Positions 26,072 through 35,033 of a stretch of DNA of 47,057 nucleotides are shown in pieces. How positions within the stretch are numbered: position 1 is the first letter of the stretch; the number at the start of each line of letters is the position of its first letter. The translations under genes were made by a program, and so were the position numbers. The stretch is from an uncultured Verrucomicrobia subdivision 3 bacterium (GTDB taxonomy: Bacteria; Verrucomicrobiota; Verrucomicrobiia; Limisphaerales; DASXHY01), in assembly GCA_937890005.1 (NCBI GenBank), contig CALBZA010000063.1, positions 1 to 47,057 on the forward strand. The letters are read 5' to 3'. Under the pieces are notes generated by a model. The model saw only the letters and a list, made by a program, of their open reading frames with translations. It ran no database searches and was not told the DNA's origin.

Positions 26072-26341
26072 GCGCCTGATGAAATCGGAAACGCAGGCGA
26101 GGTAAAGCGGAATTGTTCGTTCGTCACGAAACGGAGCGCACTGGGCCCGAAGCGTGATGTTCGCATCTCCCATTCCCCGGCCGGGGAGACATTTCTCCAA
26201 ACGGAATTTCGCGCGTTGAATCCCTCTGAAGCATGTTCATACGGCGGAGATTTTTAGCTTAAAATCCCCTCTCCCTAACCCTTCGCCCCGCGCTTCGCTG
26301 TGGGGCGAGGGAACATTTATGGTGCGGGGACAGTTGCGCCG
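26072..26341. other. Intergenic region with a hairpin element
   Basis: 270 bp between the YdhR-like start and the AraC stop. Around 26265-26310 there is a CCCCTCTCCCTAACCC-type sequence with inverted CGCCCC (26284-26289) and GGGGCG (26302-26307) arms. A related CCCTCTCCCC hairpin is found at 39998-40030. No gene supported. Confidence 0.5.
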
Positions 26342-27253
26342 TCACGGAACGGGTTGCGCGGCAGGCCGGTTGTTTGCCTGAAGCATTCGGGTTCGGTATT
26401 CGAGCGGAGTGATACGCGTCAGCCGTTTGAACACGCGGCAGAAATACGGGGCGTCGCGAAACCCGCTGCGGATCGCCACGTCCTCGAGCTTCAGATTGTA
26501 ATTGCAGAGAAGATATTTTCCTCGGGCAATCCGGACGTGCGTGAGGTAATCGATGAACGTCATGTGCCCGTGCCGATGGAAGATGCGCGACAGATGATTC
26601 GGGCTGACGCCGAAGTGGCGCGCGACGGAATCGCGGGTGATGTCGTTCTGGAAATTGCTCTGGAGATAAACGCAGACGCGTTCGAAAAAAACCTGGCTGC
26701 GGCTTTCAGGTTCCGGTTCCGGTGATTCGCTCACCAGTTTTTGAACGCACTGGACAAGAACGCGCGCCAGTTCGGGAAAGGTGTTCGAAGGGCCGCGTCC
26801 GGCATGGAGTTCCAGCATCGCTTCCAACACGTGCGGAATCGGGCCGTTCACCGGAGCTGGAACGGCGAACTTGTTCGCCACCAGTTGCGGTTCGTGCGGA
26901 CCACGGGTGGTGACGATGCTGATGCCAAGCTGCTTTCGTCCGAACAACAGCGACATGACCTCGACGCGCTTTTTCCAGGTCGGAAGATTCCAGCAGTTCG
27001 GCGGCGCGAACAATGCGGTTCCAGGTGCGAGCGACAACGTTTGAACGACACCTTTCTGTTCCAGCTGATTTTCGTAGAAGCCGCGCAGTGGAATTTCGAG
27101 GCGCGGAAATGTCACGACGTGACTGAAGAGCGGCGGATGCAGCCTTCGATCGCAGACGTAAACCTGCTCGATCGGATTGCGCGCGAGCAATGCTTCCGGC
27201 CACCACTTCAGCGGCGGTGACAGAGACGCGCTCGTTTCAACTTCACTTGTCAT
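26342..27253 (-). CDS. AraC-family transcriptional regulator
   Basis: Protein of 303 aa with start ATG 27253 (MTSEVETSASLSPPLKWW); the frame upstream overlaps the divergent promoter region and is excluded. Residues ~1-190 form a ligand-sensing domain without a clear cupin motif. Residues ~200-295 carry the double helix-turn-helix: first HTH around DITRDSVARHFGVSPNHLSRIF, second around KLEDVAIRSGFRDAPYFCRVF with the typical RxTxxxPxxYR-like end (RITPLEYRTRM). AraC regulators commonly control sugar utilisation genes; here the gene is divergent from the secreted rhamnosidase at 27537, which is its likely target. Regulation by rhamnose or rhamnosides is inference. Confidence 0.92.
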   Translation of the reverse strand: MTSEVETSASLSPPLKWWPEALLARNPIEQVYVCDRRLHPPLFSHVVTFPRLEIPLRGFYENQLEQKGVVQTLSLAPGTALFAPPNCWNLPTWKKRVEVMSLLFGRKQLGISIVTTRGPHEPQLVANKFAVPAPVNGPIPHVLEAMLELHAGRGPSNTFPELARVLVQCVQKLVSESPEPEPESRSQVFFERVCVYLQSNFQNDITRDSVARHFGVSPNHLSRIFHRHGHMTFIDYLTHVRIARGKYLLCNYNLKLEDVAIRSGFRDAPYFCRVFKRLTRITPLEYRTRMLQANNRPAAQPVP

Positions 27254-27536
27254 AAATCTTCCGATGGCAATCCAGGCAGGAGGTAAGCTGGCGGGCCGGG
27301 CGGTGTGCAAGAATTCTTTGCTGCAAAATGCTGCGGAGGAGCCACATCTTTGTGCTTTGCGCGGGAAACGATGATGCCCACGATGCCGCAGTCGAACGTT
27401 CCTGGCGACCGATGTCCGTCGGCACAACTCGATGCTCCGCATTTTGAAATGAATTTTGCGGAGCCGCGAACGTCGAAGAACGCGCGATCCGGCTGAATTC
27501 GACCAGTCGCACTGCAGACAGAAGAAAGTTCAACGC
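27254..27536. promoter_or_regulatory. Divergent promoter region, AraC regulator / secreted GH78
   Basis: 283 bp between two divergent starts; it must hold both promoters and probably the AraC site. I see no perfect palindrome or strong consensus promoter. GCTGCGGAGGAGCC and TTTTGCGGAGCCGCG share a GCGGAG core, which may be chance. Confidence 0.5.
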
Positions 27537-30500
27537 ATGACCACAATCAGACTGAGCCTGCTCTTTCAATTCCTAGCCATGTCCATCGCATTTGGAGGTT
27601 CCATTTCATTCAAAGATCTTCGGTGCGAATACCGAACCAGCCCCGTCGGCATCGAAACCGTTCAACCGCGCCTGAGTTGGGTGATCGAATCCAAAGACCG
27701 CGGCGTGATGCAATCGGCCTATCAGGTTCTCGTGGCGAGCAGTCGCGAAAATCTTCGAAAGGAAAAAGGCGATCTCTGGGACAGTGGAAAAGTGACCTCG
27801 GATCAATCGATTCAAGTCGTCTATGCGGGCGCGAAGCCGGACTCCGCCCAGACCTGTTTCTGGAAAGTGCGCGTGTGGGATCAGAACGGGAAGGTGTCCG
27901 GCTGGAGCGATCCTGCGGAGTGGACGATGGGAATTTTGAACGAGTCGGATTGGAAGGCGCGCTGGATCGGTTACGTGCCGGACGCGCAGATTGGGGCGGA
28001 AGGACGGCTGCGCGAAATCTTGAAACCGGACGGGTTGAGCTGGGTTTGGTTGAACGGCTCGGCGTATGGCGATCTGCCGCCGGGCAAAGCTTACTTTCGA
28101 AAAGAGATCGATCTGCCTGCCGGCGATCCTGTCCTTGAAGCGACATTCCTTTTTACCGCCGACGATGGCGCACTGCTGTTCGTGAACGGCAAACAGGCCG
28201 GAAACGAACATGTGAATTGGAAAGCCTTCACCACACGGCGCGTTGTGGAATCGCTAAAACCGGGCCGCAATGTTCTGGCCTTTGAAACGCGCAACACCGG
28301 AAAAAATCCCGCGGGTCTCATTGGACGGCTCGGCATCGTGCTTCAGAGCGGACGGGTTCTGAATGTGCCGATTGATGCCACGTGGCTCGCGAGTGAATCC
28401 GCGAGTTCAGACTGGAACACTGCCGCCACCTTGGCGCAGGACTGGAAACCCGCCACCGAGCTCGTGCCGTATGGGGAACAGCATTGGGGAAAGATTCAGC
28501 ATTTCCGGATCGATCCGGCGCCAATGTTTCGGAAGACATTCACCATTTCGAAATCGGTGCGACGCGCGACAATCTTCGCCTCCGCACTGGGCGTTTATGA
28601 ATTGCATCTGAACGGGAAACCGGTCGATCGCGACGTGTTTTCACCAGGCTGGACCGATTACAAGAAACGCGTCCATTACATCGGTTACGATGTCACCGAA
28701 CAATTGCGTCGCGGGGAGAACGCGATCGGCGCCGTGCTGGGCGACGGTTGGTATGCGGGCTATCTGGTGTTCACGGGCCGGCGAAATTATTACGGCCCGG
28801 CCACGCGTCTCCTTGCACAACTGCACGTCGAATATTCCGACGGCTCGAAGGAAGTCATCGGCACCGACGGTTCCTGGAAGGCATCGACCGGTCCGGTTCG
28901 CGAAGCAGATATGCAGATGGGCTGTGTTTACGACGCGCGGTTTGAACAAAAAGGCTGGAACAAAACCGGGTTCAAGGACGGACATTGGACGTCGGCGCGC
29001 ATCGATGAAACCGTCGAAGCCAATCTTGTAGCGCATCCGGGCGAGCCGATCCGCCGCATCGAAGAGATCAAGGCCATCAAAGTCACCGAGGCCAAACCGG
29101 GCGTGTATGTGTTCGATCTCGGGCAGAACATGGTCGGCTGGACCCGGATTCGCGTGAAGGGCCGGGCAGGGGAGCGGATCACCGTTCGGCATGCGGAAAT
29201 GTTGAACCCGGACGGAACCATCTACACGACGAACCTCCGCCGCGCCGCAGCGATCGATGTATTTCTTCCCGCGGACGATTCACGCCGCGAGTTTGAGCCG
29301 AGCTTCACCTTTCATGGTTTTCAATACGTGGAAATCACTGGGTTGGATTACAAACCGTCGCCTGCCGATGTGATCGGTGTTGTGGTTCACTCCGATCTGC
29401 CGCGCGCGGGATGGTTCGAATGCTCGGAGCCGCTCGTGAACAAGCTCACGCTCAATTCGCTCTGGGGTCAAAAGGGAAATTTCCTCGATGTTCCAACCGA
29501 TTGTCCGCAACGCGACGAACGCGCCGGCTGGACGGGGGACGCGCAGGTCTTCATGAAAACCGCGTGCTTCAACATGGATTCACCCGCCTTCTACACGAAA
29601 TGGCTGGCCGATCTCTGCGAAGATTCTCAGGACGCGAAGGGCGGTTTCGGCGCCGTCGCGCCAATGCTGGACATTTTGCAATACGGCGACACCGGCTGGG
29701 CCGATGCCGGTCCGGTCTGTGTCTGGAGAATGTATGAAATGTATGGCGATCGCCGCGCGCTGGAACGTCATTACGCTTCACTGCTGCGCTACATGGATTT
29801 TCTCAAGGGCACCAGCCGGGATTTCGTTCGCGGAACGGGCCAGTACGGAGACTGGCTCCGACTGACGGGTCCGCAACATTCTGAAGCGATCGGCACCGCG
29901 TATTATTTCTACACGGCCACCGTGATGGAAAAAATCGCGCGCACACTGGGCAAGAGCGACGACGTTGCGATGTTTCAGGAGCTTTCCAGAAACATCCGCC
30001 AGGCGTTCGTCCAGAAATTCATCAAGCCCGACGGCCAGATTCTCGACGACAAGAATCAGACCGGTCAGACATTCTACGCGCTGGCATTCGGACTCGATCT
30101 CGTTCCAAAGGAGATGAAGGCGAAAGTGGCGGAACAGTTCGTCGCGTCGATTCGAAAAGAGAACGATCATCTGGCCACAGGATTTCTGGGAACACCGTTC
30201 GTGTTGTTCGCGCTTCAGAATGCGGGCCAGACGGAACTCGCCTACAAGCTGGTGTTGAACAAAACCTACCCGAGCTGGCTCCAGCAGGTGATCTGGGGGT
30301 CAACCACGATGTGGGAACGTTGGGACGGCTGGCGTCCGGACAAGGGCTTTCAGGATCCCGGCATGAATTCCTTCAACCACTACTGGCTCGGCTGCGTAAG
30401 CGAATGGCTGTTCACACAGGTTGCGGGAATTGACACGGATGGACCGGCGTTCAAACGGATTGTCATCAGGCCGGACATCATCGACGCGGAGAAAAGCTTC

Positions 30501-30764
30501 AGCTGGGTCAACGCCCGTTACGATTCCATTCACGGCACGATTTCCAGCCGCTGGAAGCTCGAAGGAAATTCGTTCCGCCTCGAAGTGAAAATCCCGGCGA
30601 ACACGACGGGGACGGTTCACATCCCGGCAGCAGAACTCGCGACCGTGACCGAAGGCAACAAGCCGCTGAACCGGGTGAATGGATTGAAGTTGCTCGGCTT
30701 TGAACAGGGAAGGGCAATTGTCGAAATCGGTTCGGGCGAATATCGATTCGCTTCGGTCCGCTGA
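27537..30764 (+). CDS. GH78 alpha-L-rhamnosidase, secreted, with inserted domain
   Basis: Protein of 1075 aa from ATG 27537 (MTTIRLSLLFQFLAMSIAFGG, signal peptide). It has the N-terminal Ig-like domain (LRCEYRTSPVGIETVQPRLSW), jelly-roll domains, and the (alpha/alpha)6 barrel with signature TDCPQRDERAGWTGDAQVF near residue 656; C-terminal TTMWERWDGW...MNSFNHYWLGCVSEWLF. It is ~140 aa longer than the enzyme at 16604: a sandwich-like insert at ~165-285 (KAYFRKEIDLPAGDP; FTADDGALLFVNGKQAG) lies between the Ig domain and the usual accessory domain. The insert resembles carbohydrate-binding beta-sandwich modules. Probably removes rhamnose outside the cytoplasmic membrane and feeds the transporter system. 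Divergent AraC regulator; converges on tsaD 29 bp away. Confidence 0.93.
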   Translation: MTTIRLSLLFQFLAMSIAFGGSISFKDLRCEYRTSPVGIETVQPRLSWVIESKDRGVMQSAYQVLVASSRENLRKEKGDLWDSGKVTSDQSIQVVYAGAKPDSAQTCFWKVRVWDQNGKVSGWSDPAEWTMGILNESDWKARWIGYVPDAQIGAEGRLREILKPDGLSWVWLNGSAYGDLPPGKAYFRKEIDLPAGDPVLEATFLFTADDGALLFVNGKQAGNEHVNWKAFTTRRVVESLKPGRNVLAFETRNTGKNPAGLIGRLGIVLQSGRVLNVPIDATWLASESASSDWNTAATLAQDWKPATELVPYGEQHWGKIQHFRIDPAPMFRKTFTISKSVRRATIFASALGVYELHLNGKPVDRDVFSPGWTDYKKRVHYIGYDVTEQLRRGENAIGAVLGDGWYAGYLVFTGRRNYYGPATRLLAQLHVEYSDGSKEVIGTDGSWKASTGPVREADMQMGCVYDARFEQKGWNKTGFKDGHWTSARIDETVEANLVAHPGEPIRRIEEIKAIKVTEAKPGVYVFDLGQNMVGWTRIRVKGRAGERITVRHAEMLNPDGTIYTTNLRRAAAIDVFLPADDSRREFEPSFTFHGFQYVEITGLDYKPSPADVIGVVVHSDLPRAGWFECSEPLVNKLTLNSLWGQKGNFLDVPTDCPQRDERAGWTGDAQVFMKTACFNMDSPAFYTKWLADLCEDSQDAKGGFGAVAPMLDILQYGDTGWADAGPVCVWRMYEMYGDRRALERHYASLLRYMDFLKGTSRDFVRGTGQYGDWLRLTGPQHSEAIGTAYYFYTATVMEKIARTLGKSDDVAMFQELSRNIRQAFVQKFIKPDGQILDDKNQTGQTFYALAFGLDLVPKEMKAKVAEQFVASIRKENDHLATGFLGTPFVLFALQNAGQTELAYKLVLNKTYPSWLQQVIWGSTTMWERWDGWRPDKGFQDPGMNSFNHYWLGCVSEWLFTQVAGIDTDGPAFKRIVIRPDIIDAEKSFSWVNARYDSIHGTISSRWKLEGNSFRLEVKIPANTTGTVHIPAAELATVTEGNKPLNRVNGLKLLGFEQGRAIVEIGSGEYRFASVR

Positions 30765-30793
30765 ATTTCAGCTCCTCCGCGTTGCGGAAGCGA

Positions 30794-31834
30794 TCAACGG
30801 GATGCGGCAACCGCGTCCAGCTGCCAGCCGGGGAGAACATCTTCGGCAACCGGCGTAATGGCGCCTGCAAGCAGACGGCGCTCGGCCAGAATGCCGATCA
30901 TCGCGGCGTTGTCCGTGCAAAGGGAACGTTCCGCGAGTCGAAGCCGGAAATTCCTGCTGCGGCAGGCGTCTTCGAGCTGCTTGCGCAAGGCGCGATTACA
31001 GGTGACACCACCGGAAACGGTGATGCATCGCACGCCGAGACGTTTTGCGGCTTTCACAGTTTTTGTGACGAGCGTTTCGACGATGGACGCCTGAACGCTC
31101 GCGCACAAATCACGGATCGTTTGCGCGTCATCCAGAAGGGCCGGGTTGTCGCGGAGAAAGTAGCGGAACGATGTTTTCAAACCGCTGAAGCTGAAGTCGT
31201 CGTTCGCTTCATGAATCAGCGGCCGCGGAAAAGCAAAGGCCTTCGGGTCGCCTTGTTCTGCGAGGCGATCGATCTCAGGACCGGCCGGATATGGCAATCC
31301 CATCAGCTTGCCGATTTTGTCGAAGCATTCGCCCGCCGCATCGTCGAGTGTGGAACCGAGCAGTCGATGTTTCAGTTCCGATTCCACATGCACGAGCATT
31401 GTGTGTCCGCCGCTCACGATCAGGGAAACATTCGGCTCGAACGCGGCGAAATCGGCGGCGGGAGGTTTGCCGGTGATCCACGGCGAATACAGATGCGCCT
31501 CGTGATGATTGATTCCAATGAACGGTTTTCCGAGAACGAAAGCCATCGTTTGCGCGGATCGAAATCCCACCATCAGCGCACTCGGCAAACCGGGACCTTG
31601 CGTGGCGGCGACAGCTTCCAGTTGACCGGCGGTAACTCCGGCTTCGTGAAGTGCTGTTGCGGCGACGGGGGGAAGGTTGCGCAGATGTTCGCGCGCCGCG
31701 AGTTCAGGGACAACTCCGCCGTATTCGGCATGCATCTGAATCTGCGAGGAAACGACATTCGACAGCACGGAGCCGTCGCGAATGACGGCCGCGCTGGTTT
31801 CGTCGCATGAAGTTTCGAGGGCGAGCAGGATCAT
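30794..31834 (-). CDS. tsaD: tRNA N6-adenosine threonylcarbamoyltransferase TsaD
   Basis: Protein of 346 aa, the normal length. TsaD, with TsaB, TsaE and TsaC, transfers threonylcarbamoyl to A37 of tRNAs that read ANN codons. Diagnostic motifs: LALETSCDETSAAVI at the N-terminus, VVPELAAREH, the metal-binding NHHEAHLYSPW (His-x-x-x-His), NVSLIVSGGHTMLV, LDDAAGECFDKIGKLMGLPYPGG-like stretch with GPEID, and GGVTCNRALR plus CTDNAAMIG near the end. All conserved residues that I can check are present. It lies 52 bp downstream of the S41 protease gene and is probably cotranscribed with it; function is essential in most bacteria. Confidence 0.98.
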   Translation of the reverse strand: MILLALETSCDETSAAVIRDGSVLSNVVSSQIQMHAEYGGVVPELAAREHLRNLPPVAATALHEAGVTAGQLEAVAATQGPGLPSALMVGFRSAQTMAFVLGKPFIGINHHEAHLYSPWITGKPPAADFAAFEPNVSLIVSGGHTMLVHVESELKHRLLGSTLDDAAGECFDKIGKLMGLPYPAGPEIDRLAEQGDPKAFAFPRPLIHEANDDFSFSGLKTSFRYFLRDNPALLDDAQTIRDLCASVQASIVETLVTKTVKAAKRLGVRCITVSGGVTCNRALRKQLEDACRSRNFRLRLAERSLCTDNAAMIGILAERRLLAGAITPVAEDVLPGWQLDAVAASR

Positions 31835-31886
31835 CTGCTGAAATCGCCTGTCATTTCCCGCTCGGCTGAACAGACGCGGGACACGG

Positions 31887-33206
31887 TCAATTCCGTTGCG
31901 CGGCAGCCATCTTGCCTTCGCCCTTCATGGGACGAAGTTCGGCAAACAGGAGAATGCCCTTGAGCAGATCGGTCGCGCGGTCCAGCTGCGGATCGCGGCT
32001 GTTCTTCACGCGTTCCCGGTCTGCTTCTTCGAGACTTTCGAGTCCGCCCTGAGTGCGACGCAACACGATGTCGCGTTCTTCTTCGTCGGTGACGGGAACG
32101 ATGACATCGGGCGTGATGCCGACTTCATGAATCACCTTGTGGCTCGGGGTGTAGTATTTGGCCGTGGTGAGCCGGAGCGCGGCGCCACCTTCGAGCGGAA
32201 TGATGCTCTGGACGGAACCTTTCCCGAATGTTTTCTCGCCGAGAATGATCGCGCGATTCAGATCCTGCAGGCAGCCGGCGACGATTTCGGAAGCGCTGGC
32301 GCTGCCGATGTTCACGAGCACAACGATTGGCATGTTTGGCACCTGATCGCCACGGCCTTTGGCGGTGAACTTCTGATTTGTGTAACGGCCTTCGGTCGAA
32401 ACCACCAGCTGCCCGCGCGGGAGGAATTTCTGGCAGACTTCAATGGCCTGGTCGAGCAGACCGCCCGGATTCCAGCGCAGATCGAGAATCAACGCCTGCA
32501 TGCCCTGGCTCTTCAATTTGTTGAGCGCGGCGTCGAGGTCGTCTCCGGTCTTTTCACCGAACTGTACGAGCCGGATGTAACCGATCTTGTTTTCACCGAG
32601 CGGAAATTCCTTTTTGCCGTTGATGTCCTTGACCATGTCCACGTGGATCACGGCGCGTTTGAGGGTGAATTCCTGAATCTGTCCCGAGGAAGGGCGCAGA
32701 ACGGAAAGTGTCACTTCAGTGCCCGGTTCTCCGCGCAGAATTTTTACCGCATCCTGCAGTGCCATGTTTTCCGTGCTCTTGCCCTGAATCTTGATGATGC
32801 GGTCGCCGGAAAGAATGCCAGCCTTGAACCCGGGCGTGTCCTCGATCGGCGCCACGACCGTGATGAAATTGTCCTTGATGGAAATGATGATGCCCAGCCC
32901 GCCGAACTGTCCCTGCGTGTCGCTCTGGAGCTCCTTGTATTTGGAAGGCTCCATGAATTCGCTGTGCGGATCGAGTTTGTCGATCATCCCCTGGAGCGCG
33001 CCATAGACGAGTTCCTGATAAGTGATGTCGCTTCCATCGACGTAGTCCTTGCGGACCTTTTCCATCACCTCGGTGAAAAGCTTGAGGTTCGGGTAGGGGG
33101 AGTCCTTTTGCGCAGCGTCTGCGGAGCTGACGTAAAGCCGCGCGCCGATCAGAAAATTGGCGGCAAGGACGACAGCGACAATGCTGAAAACCAGGCGACG
33201 TTTCAT
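31887..33206 (-). CDS. S41 carboxyl-terminal processing protease (CtpA-like)
   Basis: Periplasmic serine protease of 439 aa; start ATG 33206 gives an N-terminal signal/anchor (MKRRLVFSIVAVVLAANFLIG). Order: helical N-domain with YVDGSDITYQELVYGALQGM, a PDZ domain (~GGLGIIISIKDNFITVVAPI to KIQGKSTENM), the protease core with YIRLVQFGEKT and LRWNPGGLLDQAIEV, the catalytic Ser in NIGSASASEIVAGC (~302) and the Lys in EKTFGKGSVQ (~327), forming the Ser-Lys dyad. Such enzymes trim C-termini of envelope proteins. Probable operon with tsaD downstream; fumC is upstream on the same strand with a 138-bp gap. The 40 residues of open frame before Met are excluded. Confidence 0.95.
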   Translation of the reverse strand: MKRRLVFSIVAVVLAANFLIGARLYVSSADAAQKDSPYPNLKLFTEVMEKVRKDYVDGSDITYQELVYGALQGMIDKLDPHSEFMEPSKYKELQSDTQGQFGGLGIIISIKDNFITVVAPIEDTPGFKAGILSGDRIIKIQGKSTENMALQDAVKILRGEPGTEVTLSVLRPSSGQIQEFTLKRAVIHVDMVKDINGKKEFPLGENKIGYIRLVQFGEKTGDDLDAALNKLKSQGMQALILDLRWNPGGLLDQAIEVCQKFLPRGQLVVSTEGRYTNQKFTAKGRGDQVPNMPIVVLVNIGSASASEIVAGCLQDLNRAIILGEKTFGKGSVQSIIPLEGGAALRLTTAKYYTPSHKVIHEVGITPDVIVPVTDEEERDIVLRRTQGGLESLEEADRERVKNSRDPQLDRATDLLKGILLFAELRPMKGEGKMAAAQRN

Positions 33207-33344
33207 ACGAAATACTGGAGACAATACGGGCGGTGCGGAGCGTTTGCAAGGAATGCGAGGAAATGTGCAACTGGCGGAGTGATGCACCGCAGTCCGTTTA
33301 TGCGGAGCCGCAGCGCGAAAGTTCACATCCGCATTTCTACCGGC

Positions 33345-34754
33345 TCATTGTTTCACCGCTTCCGGGTTCGGAACCGTCTGCCGCCGGGGATTGAGGAGTT
33401 CGTCGAGTCGATTTCGGTCCAGGCCGGACACTTCGGATGCCACCTCCCGCACGGTTTGATTGGTCTCGTGGGCGATTTTCGCGATTTTCGCAGCCTGATC
33501 GTATCCAATTACAGGTGCCAGCGCCGTGCACATCGCGAGGCTTTGCTCAATGCTCTTTTCGCAACGCACGCGGTCTGCTTCCAGTCCGTTCACGCAACGT
33601 TCGGCAAAGACACGGCTGCCATTGGCCAAAAGCTCGATCGATTGAAGCAGATTGAATCCTGACACGGGAAGCATCGTATTCAGCTCGAACGCGCCAAACG
33701 TTCCGGCGAAAGCGACAGTGGCGTCATTCCCAATCACCTGCGCGCAGACCTGGATCAGCATTTCGCTCATCACCGGATTCACCTTGCCGGGCATGATCGA
33801 AGAACCGGGTTGAGTGGCGGGAAGTTTCAGTTCGCCGATGCCGCATCGCGGACCCGATCCCAGCCAGCGAATGTCGTTCGCGATTTTGATCAGCGTCACC
33901 GCCACCGCCCGCAATGCGCCGCTTGTCTGCACGATGGCATCGATGCCGCCCTGCGCGGCGAAATGATTGCGCGTTTCTTCAAGATGAAGGCCGGTTTCGG
34001 TTGCGATCGCAGCGATCGTTCTGGCGGCAAACTCCGGGTGCGTGTTGATGCCGGTGCCGACCGCTGTTCCGCCCAGCGCAACCGATTCCAGGGAACGGCT
34101 GGCGGAATCAAGATGGGCGATGGCCAGTTGCAGTTGCGCGGCATAACCGCTGAATTCCTGTCCGAGCCGGATCGGCGTGGCGTCCTGCAAGTGCGTGCGG
34201 CCGATCTTGAGGACGTCGTCGAATACCGTGGCCTTAGCCGCGAGCGCCATCTGCAATGTGGAAAGCGCGGGAAGCAACCGCTTCATGATTTCTGTCAGGG
34301 CAGCGATGTGAATCGCGGTGGGAATGACGTCGTTGCTCGACTGGCCGCGATTGACGTGATCGTTTGGATGAACGGACTTGTCGCCGCGGACGCCTCCGAG
34401 GATTTCAATCGCCCGGTTCGCGATCACTTCATTGGCGTTCATGTTGGTCGAAGTGCCGGAACCCGTTTGGAAAACATCGACTACGAACTGAGAGTCGTGC
34501 TGTCCGTCGATCACTTCCTGCGCTGCCTTTTGGATCGCCCAAGAAACGTCTTCGCACAGAAGTCCGAGTGAAAAGTTGGTTGCGGCGGCGTGTTTTTTGA
34601 TGAGTCCGAGCGCGACGATCATTGCGCGCGGAAAGCGCAGCGGGCTGATGGGAAAATTTTCCACGGCCCGGGCGGTCTGGGCTGAATACAGCGTCGTGGC
34701 AGGAACCTGCATTTCGCCCATGGAATCCGATTCGATGCGGAATGTTTCGCTCAT
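33345..34754 (-). CDS. fumC: Fumarate hydratase class II
   Basis: Homotetrameric TCA-cycle enzyme interconverting fumarate and malate; 469 aa, typical length. Start ATG 34754 (MSETFRIESDSMGEMQVP) matches the family start. Visible motifs: GSGTSTNMNANEVIANRA, NRGQSSNDVIPTAIHI, TALGG-like segment (ESVALGGTAVGTG), the signature GSSIMPGKVNPVMSE (~319-333) and the C-terminal NQTVREVASEVSGLDRNRLDELLNP. Class II enzymes have no iron-sulfur cluster and tolerate oxygen, fitting an aerobe. The extra 62 upstream residues of open frame are not conserved. It is divergent from the secreted protein at 35034. Confidence 0.97.
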   Translation of the reverse strand: MSETFRIESDSMGEMQVPATTLYSAQTARAVENFPISPLRFPRAMIVALGLIKKHAAATNFSLGLLCEDVSWAIQKAAQEVIDGQHDSQFVVDVFQTGSGTSTNMNANEVIANRAIEILGGVRGDKSVHPNDHVNRGQSSNDVIPTAIHIAALTEIMKRLLPALSTLQMALAAKATVFDDVLKIGRTHLQDATPIRLGQEFSGYAAQLQLAIAHLDSASRSLESVALGGTAVGTGINTHPEFAARTIAAIATETGLHLEETRNHFAAQGGIDAIVQTSGALRAVAVTLIKIANDIRWLGSGPRCGIGELKLPATQPGSSIMPGKVNPVMSEMLIQVCAQVIGNDATVAFAGTFGAFELNTMLPVSGFNLLQSIELLANGSRVFAERCVNGLEADRVRCEKSIEQSLAMCTALAPVIGYDQAAKIAKIAHETNQTVREVASEVSGLDRNRLDELLNPRRQTVPNPEAVKQ

Positions 34755-35033
34755 GAAACAATGTGCCTCAGGTCGCGCAATTGAAAATGGGGCAAAGGGG
34801 AAGTTTGCGGGCGTCAGGCTTTTGGCTTGGGGCTGCAGGTGTTGGGGTTGGGTGTTTGGTGTGATTGAGATCGTCGCTTGCCGGCAGGCTGAAAAGACAT
34901 TTGATGACGGATACAGACGTCCAGTTCCACTTACGTGCACGCGCTTACAGCAGATGCAGATTGCGCGAAGGACTGGGAGTGTCTATCGTCGCGAGCGATG
35001 ATTGCAGGGAGAATATTTTTCGGTGGAGATTTC

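Noticed and set aside
31896..33662. 588-aa plus-strand ORF
   Set aside because: Antisense shadow of the S41 protease and the end of fumC.
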